A stretch of 64,000 nt of DNA from contig NZ_JARFPL010000002.1 of NCBI RefSeq assembly GCF_029167205.1, positions 1 to 64,000 of the forward strand, given 5' to 3'. The position numbers and the translations under genes were made by a program. Below, piece by piece: positions 41,242 to 49,763 of the stretch; the first letter of the stretch is position 1; each line of letters begins with the position of its first letter. Below the pieces are notes generated by a model, which saw only the letters and a program-made list of their open reading frames with translations, was not told the origin of the DNA and made no database searches. The DNA comes from Methanocrinis alkalitolerans (GTDB lineage Archaea > Halobacteriota > Methanosarcinia > Methanotrichales > Methanotrichaceae).

Positions 41242-41922
41242 TCAGAAGATCTCTCTATCGACCATCTGATCCACGATCTCGCAGAACCCCGGACCGAACT
41301 CCAACTCTGAGACGTAGTCAGACTCCGCCTTAAGCTCCGGGACCCCATTTCCGACGGACGCCCGAAACCCCACGACCCTGAACATGGGAAGGTCGCTCTT
41401 GCTGTCGCCGACGGCGGCCACCTCCTCCCGCAAGATGCCCCGCCGGTACATCACCTCAGATAAGGCCCGTCCCTTGTCCACCTTCCGATCTTTTATGTGG
41501 ACAGCAAAACCGCTGTCTACGAGGTCGGCGGGGATGCCCCAGCCATCCAGGAGGGTTTCTGCCTCTTCAACGTCGAATCCGGAGTCGACGACGAGATCGG
41601 TGATCCTATACCGGGAGTCCTTCTTCTTTAAGGGGTAGACCTCTTTGAGCCGAAGGTACGCCTCCTGACAGATGGCAGGATCGGATAAGAGCTCCATCTC
41701 CCCCTCCCCCCAGGAGACGACGCCTCCGTTCTCGGCGATGAAGGTCTTGGAGGTCCCCAGGAGGACCGCCGCCGCCCGGGTGAAACAGTGGACGTTTCCC
41801 GTCACCAGGATAACCTCGGCGAGGGAGTTGAGCCTTCTGACCGCCACCACCGCCTCCGGGGATAGGAGCCTTTCATCGTCGGTGATCGTCCCGTCGATAT
41901 CGATGGCCACGACCCGGATCAA
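41242..41922 (-). CDS. Phosphoglycolate phosphatase (archaeal HAD type)
   Basis: A HAD-superfamily phosphatase (226 aa). Motif I is DIDGT with nucleophile Asp8 and Asp10; the conserved Thr is in VTGN; the Lys is in DKGRAL; the final motif is GDSKSDLPMF. The archaeal enzyme dephosphorylates 2-phosphoglycolate, which also arises when DNA 3'-phosphoglycolate ends are repaired. It overlaps the radA stop (ATGA) and is the last gene of the atwA-RPA-radA operon, a placement consistent with a repair link. Confidence 0.9.
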   Translation of the reverse strand: MIRVVAIDIDGTITDDERLLSPEAVVAVRRLNSLAEVILVTGNVHCFTRAAAVLLGTSKTFIAENGGVVSWGEGEMELLSDPAICQEAYLRLKEVYPLKKKDSRYRITDLVVDSGFDVEEAETLLDGWGIPADLVDSGFAVHIKDRKVDKGRALSEVMYRRGILREEVAAVGDSKSDLPMFRVVGFRASVGNGVPELKAESDYVSELEFGPGFCEIVDQMVDREIF

Positions 41923-42899
41923 TCGAGCAACCCCGCAGTGGTCACCGAGAAGACCGCTTCGCCGTCGGGGAGGTTCGGCGAGTCCACCAGCCTTGCAATC
42001 CTCTTATCGCCCTTGGACTTTCGCAGATATATCCTGAAGGTGGCGGTGTGGCCGACGATGTGCCCTCCCACCGGCTTTGTGGGGTCGCCGAAGAAGGCGT
42101 CGGGCTTCGCCATCACCTGGTTTGTCACCAGGACTACGGCGTTGTTCAGGTCTGCAAAGCGCATCAGGGTATGGAGGTGCTTGTTGAGCTTCTGCTGCCG
42201 ATCGGCGAGAGTTCCCCTCCCGACGTACTCGGCCCGAAAGTGGGCGGTGAGGGAGTCGACGATGAGGAGCCTCACCGGCTTTCCAGACTTTTTGAGCTTC
42301 TCGGCGAGGTCGAGGGCGCTCTCGGCGAGGAGGATCTGATGGTTGGAGTTGTAGGCCCTCGCGACGTGGATGTTCTTCAGAAACTCCTCGGGGTCCCATG
42401 GACGATCCGGATCGGGGGACGGGGAGAGCCCCTCCACCATCTGGATGATCCTCTCGGGCCTGAAGGTGTTCTCGGTATCGATTATTATGACGGAGCCGTC
42501 GAGACCCCCCAATTCTCCTGACAATTGGACGTTCACCGCCACCTGGTGGGCCACCTGAGTCTTCCCGGATCCGAACTCGCCGTAGAGCTCCACGATCGAC
42601 TGGGTCTCAAACCCACCCCCCATAAGGGCGTTGAAGGTCTCGCTGCCCGTCGTCACCTTCCCGACGAGCTTTCTCCTCTCCATCACCATGTCGCCGGTCT
42701 CAAACCCCCCGATATCCGCCGCCTCCCTGGCGGAGGCGATGATCTTTGCGGCCGTCGACTCTCCGACGTCGGCACATGCTGCTAGCTGCGCCGGAGACGC
42801 CACCGCCAGCGCCTCGACGCTGGCAAACCCCGCCTCCCTCAGCTTCTCCGCCGTGGCAGGGCCCACCCCGGAGAGATCTTCAAGTAATATCTCAGCCAT
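41919..42899 (-). CDS. radA: DNA repair and recombination protein RadA
   Basis: The archaeal RecA/Rad51 recombinase (326 aa), which forms filaments on single-stranded DNA for strand exchange. It has an N-terminal helix-hairpin-helix domain (about residues 1-60, GVGPATAEKLREAG), Walker A GEFGSGKT at 107-114, Walker B around LLIVDSLTAHFR and the L2 region NQVMAKPDAFFGDPTKPVGG. There is no intein. GGTGA precedes the ATG. It lies downstream of an RPA-type ssDNA-binding gene, an apt partner. Confidence 0.97.
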   Translation of the reverse strand: MAEILLEDLSGVGPATAEKLREAGFASVEALAVASPAQLAACADVGESTAAKIIASAREAADIGGFETGDMVMERRKLVGKVTTGSETFNALMGGGFETQSIVELYGEFGSGKTQVAHQVAVNVQLSGELGGLDGSVIIIDTENTFRPERIIQMVEGLSPSPDPDRPWDPEEFLKNIHVARAYNSNHQILLAESALDLAEKLKKSGKPVRLLIVDSLTAHFRAEYVGRGTLADRQQKLNKHLHTLMRFADLNNAVVLVTNQVMAKPDAFFGDPTKPVGGHIVGHTATFRIYLRKSKGDKRIARLVDSPNLPDGEAVFSVTTAGLLD

Positions 42900-42949
42900 A
42901 CTTCACCAATCCCAGATGGACCTATTGAACCGTCCCAACCTTAACCCCT

Positions 42950-44056
42950 TTACTCGGGCGGGGCGAAAGTAACCTTCGTCCTCCAACCGCAGGTCACCTC
43001 CAGCTCGCCGTTCCATCCCACCTTCGCCATGCAGTCGAAGAGCTCGATCCGGGATCCGAGGTCGATCCTCTCGATGAGCCGGACGTGGTCGTCCCAGAGG
43101 GAGACCTTCACCCTCCCCATATCGTCGGAGATGTAGATGTTGGCGACCCTCCCGATGGTCCCGTCGTCCCTGCCGAACTCCCGGACCTCTCCGAGGCCTG
43201 AAACGAACCCAGATATGCTGTATATCGATCCCGCCTCCATCTCCGAGATGGCGGTGATCTTCTCCTGAAACTCGATCAGTTCATCGCTCTTTCTCAACGC
43301 CGAGTAGCCCCCCGCCTGGATCTCCACCTGGCCGTACCTCTCCCGGGAGATGGCGTTCACGACCTCCAGCGTCTCCCCCTCTTCGATCTCCATCTCTGCC
43401 TTCTCGTTCCAGAGGGTCAGCCTGATCTTCCCGGTATCGTCGCCTAGGGTGACGGACCGGACGAGGCCCACGGTCCCGTCCCGCCGGGAGAACTCCCGGA
43501 CCTCGCCGGGGTCGACGACCTTCCCGAGGACGGTGATCTCCCCCATGTCCGCCCTAATTTCAGAGATCTTGTAAGCATCGACCCTCGTCTCTATCTCCGC
43601 CTCCACCTCCTCGAGCCCCCCGCGATCCAGCGTCACCTCCGTCCCGAAGTACCCCTCCCGGGTGAAGCCCCTCACCCTGAAGGTGTGGCCGACGGCGATC
43701 TCTCCTTTCGTCACCGGCTCCACGAGCTCGTCCCAGAGGACGATCCGGACGGTCCCGGTCTCGTCGCCGACGGCGAGGTTCGCCACCCTCCCCAAAGACC
43801 CGTCGCCCCTGGGAAACTCGTGGACCGCCGAGATGGATATTACTTTGCCGAGGAAGGTGACCTTCCCGGTCTCGGGCCTTATAGAGGCGACCTTCAGCTC
43901 CACCTCGCCGAACTCCCGGGCGACGAGCATCGCCGCTGTCCTCCGGTCGCAGAGCTCCCCCATCAACGAGACCTTCTCTTCGACCCGCGCTTCAAACTCC
44001 TGGGGCGAGATCTGACCGGATATCTGGTCGTAGATATCGCCTATCTCCCTGTCCAT
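42950..44056 (-). CDS. Replication protein A-like ssDNA-binding protein (three OB folds)
   Basis: A 368-aa ssDNA-binding protein with three OB folds in tandem, at about residues 65-160, 168-262 and 275-365. Each has the same pattern REF-x-R-x-DGT/S-(V/L/I)GRV followed by (V/I)-R/K-(I/V)-x-LWDE. There is no C-terminal zinc finger, unlike RPA41-type proteins. It would coat single-stranded DNA during replication and repair. It lies between atwA (11 nt gap) and radA (50 nt gap) in one operon. Confidence 0.9.
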   Translation of the reverse strand: MDREIGDIYDQISGQISPQEFEARVEEKVSLMGELCDRRTAAMLVAREFGEVELKVASIRPETGKVTFLGKVISISAVHEFPRGDGSLGRVANLAVGDETGTVRIVLWDELVEPVTKGEIAVGHTFRVRGFTREGYFGTEVTLDRGGLEEVEAEIETRVDAYKISEIRADMGEITVLGKVVDPGEVREFSRRDGTVGLVRSVTLGDDTGKIRLTLWNEKAEMEIEEGETLEVVNAISRERYGQVEIQAGGYSALRKSDELIEFQEKITAISEMEAGSIYSISGFVSGLGEVREFGRDDGTIGRVANIYISDDMGRVKVSLWDDHVRLIERIDLGSRIELFDCMAKVGWNGELEVTCGWRTKVTFAPPE

Positions 44057-44067
44057 GAGATCCTCTC

Positions 44068-45798
44068 TCAGGCCTTCTCCGCCGGAGCCGTCTTCCTGGG
44101 GACCTCCTGGAGGTAAGCGGCATCACACCTGGATATGAAGAGGTCGCAGACCTCTTTGGTGTCGCCGTCCGCCAAGACCGACCCCGCGTCGATGAGAACC
44201 GCCCTGTGGGATATCTCCCGGACGAAGTCGACGTGGTGGCTGACGAGGAGGATGGTGGTCCCGAACTCGGCGTTGATCCTCTTTATGGCGTTGGAGACCT
44301 CCCGGAGGGTTATGGGGTCTATGTCGCCGAAGGGCTCGTCGAGGATGAGGATCTTGGGGTTTGACGCCAGGACGAGGGCGAGGGAGACCCTCACCTTCTC
44401 GCCGCCGCTCAGCTCAGAGGGGTACTTGTCCAGGACCGAGGTGTCCAGGTCCATGACCTCGAATATCGGCTCTGCGTACCTCCTCGCCTCCGTCGCAGGA
44501 AACCTTGGGAAGAGCTCTTCGAAGATGCCGGTGGTGAGGCCCAGCTTCTCCAAGACCCCTTTTGCGTCATCCTCTGTCATGTCGGTGAGGGAGTAGATGA
44601 CGTCCAAGACCTTATCGCTGATCCCCAGCTCCTCAGCCACTTTCCGGGCGTGATCGATGACGTCCTGCCCCTTAACCCCCATCTTGTAGCCGATCTGCTC
44701 CAGGACCGTCTCCCGGGGCATCAGGGCGAACTCCTGGTACATTATTCCGAGATTTCTTCGAACCTCCATCCTCTCCCGGGAGTACTCCACCATGTCGACC
44801 CAGCCGTCTCCAAGCCGGTAGAAGACGGACCCTTCGTCGGGTTTGGCTATCCCCTGGACGATCTTCAGGAGGGTCGTCTTACCCGAGCCGCTGGCTCCTA
44901 TCAAAGAGGTGATCTCCCCCTCCCTTATATCCAGGTCCAGATCCTCGATTCTGAGGACCTCACCGGTCCCTACGAGATAGTTCCTCTTCCTCAGGTCCAC
45001 CACCCTGATGGCGGGGGGGGCGTCGCGCCTGGGGGCGAGGGGGTCTGCCTCGCCTATGAGGGAGAGAAACCGATCCAAAACCGCATCCGTATCGCCTTCG
45101 TCCCGGATCTCGCCCTGGTCGAGCCAGATGAGCCTATCCGCCAGGTACCGATGGACCTCCGGGAGGTGGGAGACGACTAGGGTGGTGATCCCCAGCTCTC
45201 TGTTGACGTTCTTTATGGCGTCGAGGACCTCCTGCTTGGTCGAGGGGCACGCCATCGTCGCCGGCTCGTCCAGGAGGAGGACCTTGGGCTTTTTGGCAAG
45301 CTGCCTTGCTATCAAGAGCCTCTGCTTTTCGCCGCCGCTGAGGATGGTGGCAAGCTGCTTCGCCTTCTTCTCCAGCCCCACCACCTTCAGGTACTCCATC
45401 GCCTCTGAGATGACCTCCTCGTAGCCGAGGTCGTACTCTGTGGGGATCATCTCGTAGCCGGTCTTCCGGGAGTAGACCCGCTTCACCACATTGTTCAGGG
45501 CGGACTCGGTCCAGAGGCCGAAGTCCCTCTGGAGGTGGATGGCGGTGATCTGCCTCTGCGCCTTCACAGTCTCCTGATCCGATTCAGGCGTTATCACGAG
45601 GCCGTCTATCTCGATCCTTCCGGAGTCGAAGCTCTCGACGCCCCGGAGGATCTTCATGAGGGTGCTTTTGCCGCTTCCGCTCTTCCCCACGATCCCGAGG
45701 ATCTCTCCATCTCTGGCGGTGAAGCTGACTCCCTTCAGGGCCTCCACCTGGCGGTCTTTGAGACTGTAGACTTTGTATAAGTTCTCAACCTGGAGCAA
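44068..45798 (-). CDS. atwA: Methyl-coenzyme M reductase activation protein A2 (AtwA), twin ABC ATPase
   Basis: A soluble protein with two ABC ATPase domains (576-578 aa) and no membrane segment. Domain 1 has Walker A GKSGSGKS (about residues 41-48) and LSGGEKQR. Domain 2 has GASGSGKT and LSGGEKVR, with Walker B ILDEPF. Component A2 supplies ATP for the reductive activation of the nickel F430 of methyl-CoM reductase, the last step of methanogenesis. GGAGG lies only 2 nt before the first ATG (45804) but 8 nt before TTG 45798, so the TTG is preferred. First gene of the operon with RPA and radA. Confidence 0.92.
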   Translation of the reverse strand: MLQVENLYKVYSLKDRQVEALKGVSFTARDGEILGIVGKSGSGKSTLMKILRGVESFDSGRIEIDGLVITPESDQETVKAQRQITAIHLQRDFGLWTESALNNVVKRVYSRKTGYEMIPTEYDLGYEEVISEAMEYLKVVGLEKKAKQLATILSGGEKQRLLIARQLAKKPKVLLLDEPATMACPSTKQEVLDAIKNVNRELGITTLVVSHLPEVHRYLADRLIWLDQGEIRDEGDTDAVLDRFLSLIGEADPLAPRRDAPPAIRVVDLRKRNYLVGTGEVLRIEDLDLDIREGEITSLIGASGSGKTTLLKIVQGIAKPDEGSVFYRLGDGWVDMVEYSRERMEVRRNLGIMYQEFALMPRETVLEQIGYKMGVKGQDVIDHARKVAEELGISDKVLDVIYSLTDMTEDDAKGVLEKLGLTTGIFEELFPRFPATEARRYAEPIFEVMDLDTSVLDKYPSELSGGEKVRVSLALVLASNPKILILDEPFGDIDPITLREVSNAIKRINAEFGTTILLVSHHVDFVREISHRAVLIDAGSVLADGDTKEVCDLFISRCDAAYLQEVPRKTAPAEKA

Positions 45799-45897
45799 TA
45801 TCATGACCTCCTATCTCTTGTCATAAAGCGAATCTATATTTGTATGTGTATTTTTTGAATATTCATCTGGCGCCGCCTTAACTCTGCCGCACCCAGA

Positions 45898-45936
45898 CTA
45901 TATCGCATCTCTATATCGCATCTCTATATCGCATCT
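45898..45936. repeat. Three perfect 13-bp tandem repeats
   Basis: CTATATCGCATCT occurs three times without gaps in the roughly 200-bp space between atwA and metG. Nothing else is recognised in this intergenic region; each copy contains a TATA-like core. Confidence 0.9.
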
Positions 45937-46001
45937 CGACGATCTCTCCCTTCCGGGATCGGATCGGTCGATGGTCGCCTGCCTCGCCGATCCCGGCGAA
46001 G

Positions 46002-48023
46002 TCAGCGGATCTTCGTCCCGGGAGGGGTCTTCGTCTCCGGCACCAGGAGGACGGCGGACCCCTCAAGATCTGCGGCCAGGAGCATCCCCCGGGACTCGAC
46101 GCCGAAGAGCTTGGCGGGCTCGAGGTTGGCGAGGACGACGATATTTCTGCCCACCAGATCTTCGGGTCGGTGGGTCTTTGCGATCCCCGCCACGATCTGC
46201 CTCTCTTCAGACCCGATCTCGACGATGAGACGGAGGAGCTTCTCTGAACCCTTGATCGGCTCGGCCTCTCTGACCACGGCGGTTCTGATGTCGAGCCGCT
46301 GGAAATCTTCAAACTTTATGGCAGTCATCTTCTCTTCACCCTTCTTGCCCTTCTTCGCCTCCAGGGCAGCTACACGATCCCTGAATATTTCTTCGAGGTC
46401 CGATACCATCGAGTCGTCTATCTTCTCGAAGATGTGCTCGGGGACCCCAAGCTTCCTCCCTGCATCCATGGGGACGAGGGCGTCGTCGAATTGGGCCCAA
46501 GCCGCGGTCCCCGAAAGCCCCAGCTGCCTCCAGGCCGATTCCATCTTTTCGGGCATCACCGGCGAGAAGAGGATCGCCAGGGCCTTGGCGATCTGCAGGC
46601 AGTTTCTCAATACAGCGCCGCACCTTACCCTGTCGGATTTGGCCAGCTTCCACGGCTCGTGGGACTGAAAGTAAACGTTCCCGAAGTCTGCGAGGGCCAT
46701 GGCACCGTCGGCGAACTTCTTGAACTCGTACTCCTCCAGGGCCGCCTTCGCCTCGGCTATCGCAGCCTCGATCTTCGCCGTCACCTCCGGGTCGAGGTCG
46801 CCCGCGGGGACGGACCGGTCGAAGTTCTTGGCGGTGAAGGTGACGGCCCGGTTGACGAAGTTGCCGAGGGCCCCCACCAGCTCTCCGTTCACCTTCTCTG
46901 CGAAGATCTTCCAGGAGAAGTTCAGCTCTTTGGTGTGGGAGGTGTAGGAGGCGAGGTAGTAGCGGAGGAGGTCGGGGTGGAGCCCCTTGTCCAGATAGTC
47001 GTCGATCACCCATACGACGTACCCCCTGCTCTTGGAGAAGGTCTTGTTGTCGATCTTAAGCATCCCGCTCGCCACAACGGCGCTGGGGAGGGTGTAGCCC
47101 GCTCCCTTCAGCATCGCCGGCCAGAAGATGCAGTGATGGTAGACGATGTCGCCTCCGATGAAGTGGACGATCCGGGACGGATTCCTCCAATACCTCTCAA
47201 AGTCGCCGTCGGCCCGGAGGGCCCACTCCTCGGTGAAGGATATGTAGCCGATGGGGGCGTCCACCCAGACGTAGACGACGAGCTCATCGTGCCCGGGAAA
47301 CTTCACCCCCCAGTCGAGGTTTCGGGTGATGCACCAGTCTTTCAGCTCCTGTTTGACCCACTCCAGGGCGTAGTTCCTGGCGTTCGTCGTCCCCCCGAGT
47401 TCCTGGAGGAAATCGACGAGAAAGTCGCTGAACGCCGATAGCTGGAAGAAGTAGTGCTTCTGAGTACGGTATCCGGCCTTGCTCCCGCAGACCTTGCAGA
47501 GGGGTTCGGCTATCTCCCCTGGCTCCAGGTGGCGGCCGCACCCCTGGTCGCACTCGTCGCCCCTGGCGGGGGAACCGCAGTAAGGACAGATCCCCTCGAC
47601 GTATCTATCGGGGAGGGAACGGTCGCAAGATGGGCAGTAGGCCAGCTGGATCTCCTGGGGGTAGACGTAACCCTCCTCCATCAGAGCCTCTACGAGGGAG
47701 CGGGTACGGCGGTGGTTTGAGGGGTCGTCGGTATTTCCGAAGTAGTCGAACTCCACCTCCATACGCCCAAAGACGTCGTCGAAGTGTTGGTGGTATAGGG
47801 CGACGAGCTCTGTGGGGGTCGTACCCCTCTCCTCGGCGTTGACGACTATGGGGGTCCCATGGGAGTCGGAGCCGCAGATGAAGAGGGGATCTTTTCCTAA
47901 TTTCTTCAGACCCCGGACGTATATGTCGGCGGGGACGTAGGTCCTGAGGTGGCCGATGTGACAGGGGCCGTTGGCGTAGGGAAGTCCACAGGTTACGAGT
48001 ATGGGAAGGTCGGATGGAGCCAA
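46002..48023 (-). CDS. metG: Methionyl-tRNA synthetase
   Basis: Class I aminoacyl-tRNA synthetase (673 aa). The N-terminal Rossmann domain has the CHIGH motif and a four-Cys zinc knuckle region (CPSCDRSLP, CPYCGS, CDQGC, CKVCGS). The KMSKS counterpart is TFSKSRG. A helical anticodon-binding domain follows. A C-terminal Trbp111-like OB domain (about the last 110 residues) is fused, as in many archaea. The start is put at TTG 48023, giving the usual short N-terminus, with AGGTG 7 nt upstream; the ATG at 48080 lacks a ribosome-binding site. Confidence 0.95.
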   Translation of the reverse strand: MAPSDLPILVTCGLPYANGPCHIGHLRTYVPADIYVRGLKKLGKDPLFICGSDSHGTPIVVNAEERGTTPTELVALYHQHFDDVFGRMEVEFDYFGNTDDPSNHRRTRSLVEALMEEGYVYPQEIQLAYCPSCDRSLPDRYVEGICPYCGSPARGDECDQGCGRHLEPGEIAEPLCKVCGSKAGYRTQKHYFFQLSAFSDFLVDFLQELGGTTNARNYALEWVKQELKDWCITRNLDWGVKFPGHDELVVYVWVDAPIGYISFTEEWALRADGDFERYWRNPSRIVHFIGGDIVYHHCIFWPAMLKGAGYTLPSAVVASGMLKIDNKTFSKSRGYVVWVIDDYLDKGLHPDLLRYYLASYTSHTKELNFSWKIFAEKVNGELVGALGNFVNRAVTFTAKNFDRSVPAGDLDPEVTAKIEAAIAEAKAALEEYEFKKFADGAMALADFGNVYFQSHEPWKLAKSDRVRCGAVLRNCLQIAKALAILFSPVMPEKMESAWRQLGLSGTAAWAQFDDALVPMDAGRKLGVPEHIFEKIDDSMVSDLEEIFRDRVAALEAKKGKKGEEKMTAIKFEDFQRLDIRTAVVREAEPIKGSEKLLRLIVEIGSEERQIVAGIAKTHRPEDLVGRNIVVLANLEPAKLFGVESRGMLLAADLEGSAVLLVPETKTPPGTKIR

Positions 48024-48080
48024 ATCAGAACACCTGGCGTGGCTATGGGAAACCTCCCAGATATACGTTTCCCATATCAA

Positions 48081-48401
48081 AAATGGAGGGTCCGTCGCGG
48101 AGGTGGACGTCCAAGTCGGCCCAGCGGGTTGGGGAGGAGGCGGCGCCGTCCGCCTCCATCCCCTTCAGCTCTTCCCCCTCCGGCTCCGCGCCGGGCTTGG
48201 GGGCCAGGGAGGGAGGAAAGATACATATATGCCCAATTAGAAGGAGGCTAGAGACTGCTATCGATATTATCCGAATGTGCATATCGCCGCCAAAGATCAT
48301 CTCGCTTCTGATGGGTCGGTCCCCGATATCTCCGTCACCAACCGGGTCATCAAATCCTCAAATTGTGAGAGGCGACGCGGACGGATGGAGTGTGGGGATG
48401 G
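48081..48401. other. Intergenic region between metG and the fil-like cluster
   Basis: No gene is seen. A strong TATA-like sequence (TACATATAT at 48222-48230) points rightward and would give the FilR1-like mRNA a leader of about 150 nt. A hairpin-prone GC-rich stretch lies at 48120-48210. No known riboswitch is recognised. Confidence 0.4.
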
Positions 48402-49757
48402 ATGAGAGAGAAATCGGTGAAGCTGGTCAGGGCCTTTGCAAGTTCAGAGTTGAGGATGAACATCCTCCTATGTTTAAAAAATGAGAGTAAAGATATAAAA
48501 GACTTGCAGGCGGAGCTGGGTGGGAGAAACACCACCATCCTCCACGCCCTCAGGGATATGAGCGATTCTGATCTGGTGGCAAGAGATCGAGATGGTTATA
48601 AGCTGACCAACCTCGGAAAGCTTAAAGCCGGCCTCCTCTCGGGGATCCTCAGGACCTTAAACAAACTGGAAGAGAGGCCAGGTTACTGGCTGAACCACGA
48701 CATAAGCGGCATACCCCCAGTGCTCCTTGAAAGGATCGGCATGCTCTTTCAGTCGGAGATCATATTCTCAGACCCCTCGGAGCCCTTGAAGTCCCACGAG
48801 ACGCTGAAATCGATGCTGGCGAGATCGAAGAGCATCCGCGCCGTTCTTCCGGCGCTGATATTCCCAAACGGGTCGGATGCTTTCATAAGCGCTCTTAGAA
48901 GAGGCAGCTGCTTAGATCTCTTGCTGACCGAGGAAGTGACGGGTTTTCTCATCGCCTCGGATGGAGTCCTGGATCCCGAGTTTAAGAAGTCCTTCAAATT
49001 CGATAACTTCAGGCTACGTCTATCCCGAGACGATATGAAGCTCGTCCTGATGGTCACCGAATCCTTCGTCTACCTGGGGCTCTTTCGAGAAGACGGCGTC
49101 TACGATATCGCATCGGGTACCATCTATACCGGAGAATGCGCCGTCACCTGGGGTACGAAGCTCTTCGAATATTACGCCGATGGATCCGTGGGCCTCGGCG
49201 AAGAGCGGCTGTTGGAGATGGCGTCATCCCAGAGGAGGGTGGCTGCCGAGATGGCAGGGGACGGCCATTTTGATGGAGAGGACCCCTCTCTGGACGGGTC
49301 GGAGGCGATAATCCTCGTCGAAGATGACGTCGGCCATGCTGCCCTCATCCACCGGATCTTCGAGGAGAGCGGTTCGAGAAGAGAGTTTCATCACCTGGCG
49401 AACCTTCGAGATGCGTTGAGGTGGATCGAGGAGAACAGAGGCCGAACGTTTCTGGTGATAGCAGACTACCTCCTCCCGGACGGCTGTGGCCTCGACCTCA
49501 CGGGGAATGCGGAACGTCCCCTGGAGGTCGGCTTCCCTCTGGTGATCCTCACCGGGTACGGCTCGGAGAAGATAGCTGTTGCTGCCTTCAAGTCCGGTGC
49601 TATGGATTACGTCATAAAAGATGCTGAGAGCATGCAGAAGCTTCCGGAGATCGCAAGGGAGGCCCTTCAGAAATGGCGCAAGAGGACGAGCCGGGACTCG
49701 GCCGAAGAGGGGCTGAAGAGCCTCGAGGCGGAGAAGGCCAGCCCTCTAAAGATCTGA
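48402..49757 (+). CDS. filR1: FilR1-like regulator: winged helix, DUF1724 and receiver domain
   Basis: A 451-aa regulator with three parts. There is a winged helix-turn-helix at about residues 10-80, a DUF1724 domain to about 270 that ends AVTWGTKLFEYY, and a C-terminal CheY-like receiver from about 305. The receiver has acidic residues in VEDD, the phosphoacceptor Asp in VIADYLLPDG and the Lys in YVIKDAE. This layout matches FilR1 of the Methanothrix harundinacea quorum-response system. It converges with the kinase gene, stops 6 nt apart. GTG 48390 is an alternative start. Confidence 0.85.
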   Translation: MREKSVKLVRAFASSELRMNILLCLKNESKDIKDLQAELGGRNTTILHALRDMSDSDLVARDRDGYKLTNLGKLKAGLLSGILRTLNKLEERPGYWLNHDISGIPPVLLERIGMLFQSEIIFSDPSEPLKSHETLKSMLARSKSIRAVLPALIFPNGSDAFISALRRGSCLDLLLTEEVTGFLIASDGVLDPEFKKSFKFDNFRLRLSRDDMKLVLMVTESFVYLGLFREDGVYDIASGTIYTGECAVTWGTKLFEYYADGSVGLGEERLLEMASSQRRVAAEMAGDGHFDGEDPSLDGSEAIILVEDDVGHAALIHRIFEESGSRREFHHLANLRDALRWIEENRGRTFLVIADYLLPDGCGLDLTGNAERPLEVGFPLVILTGYGSEKIAVAAFKSGAMDYVIKDAESMQKLPEIAREALQKWRKRTSRDSAEEGLKSLEAEKASPLKI

Positions 49758-49763
49758 GCCTCT

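Noticed and set aside
46434..47441. 335-codon plus-strand frame opposite metG
   Set aside because: Antisense to the anticodon-binding and catalytic domains of a clear MetRS; no start context or domain.
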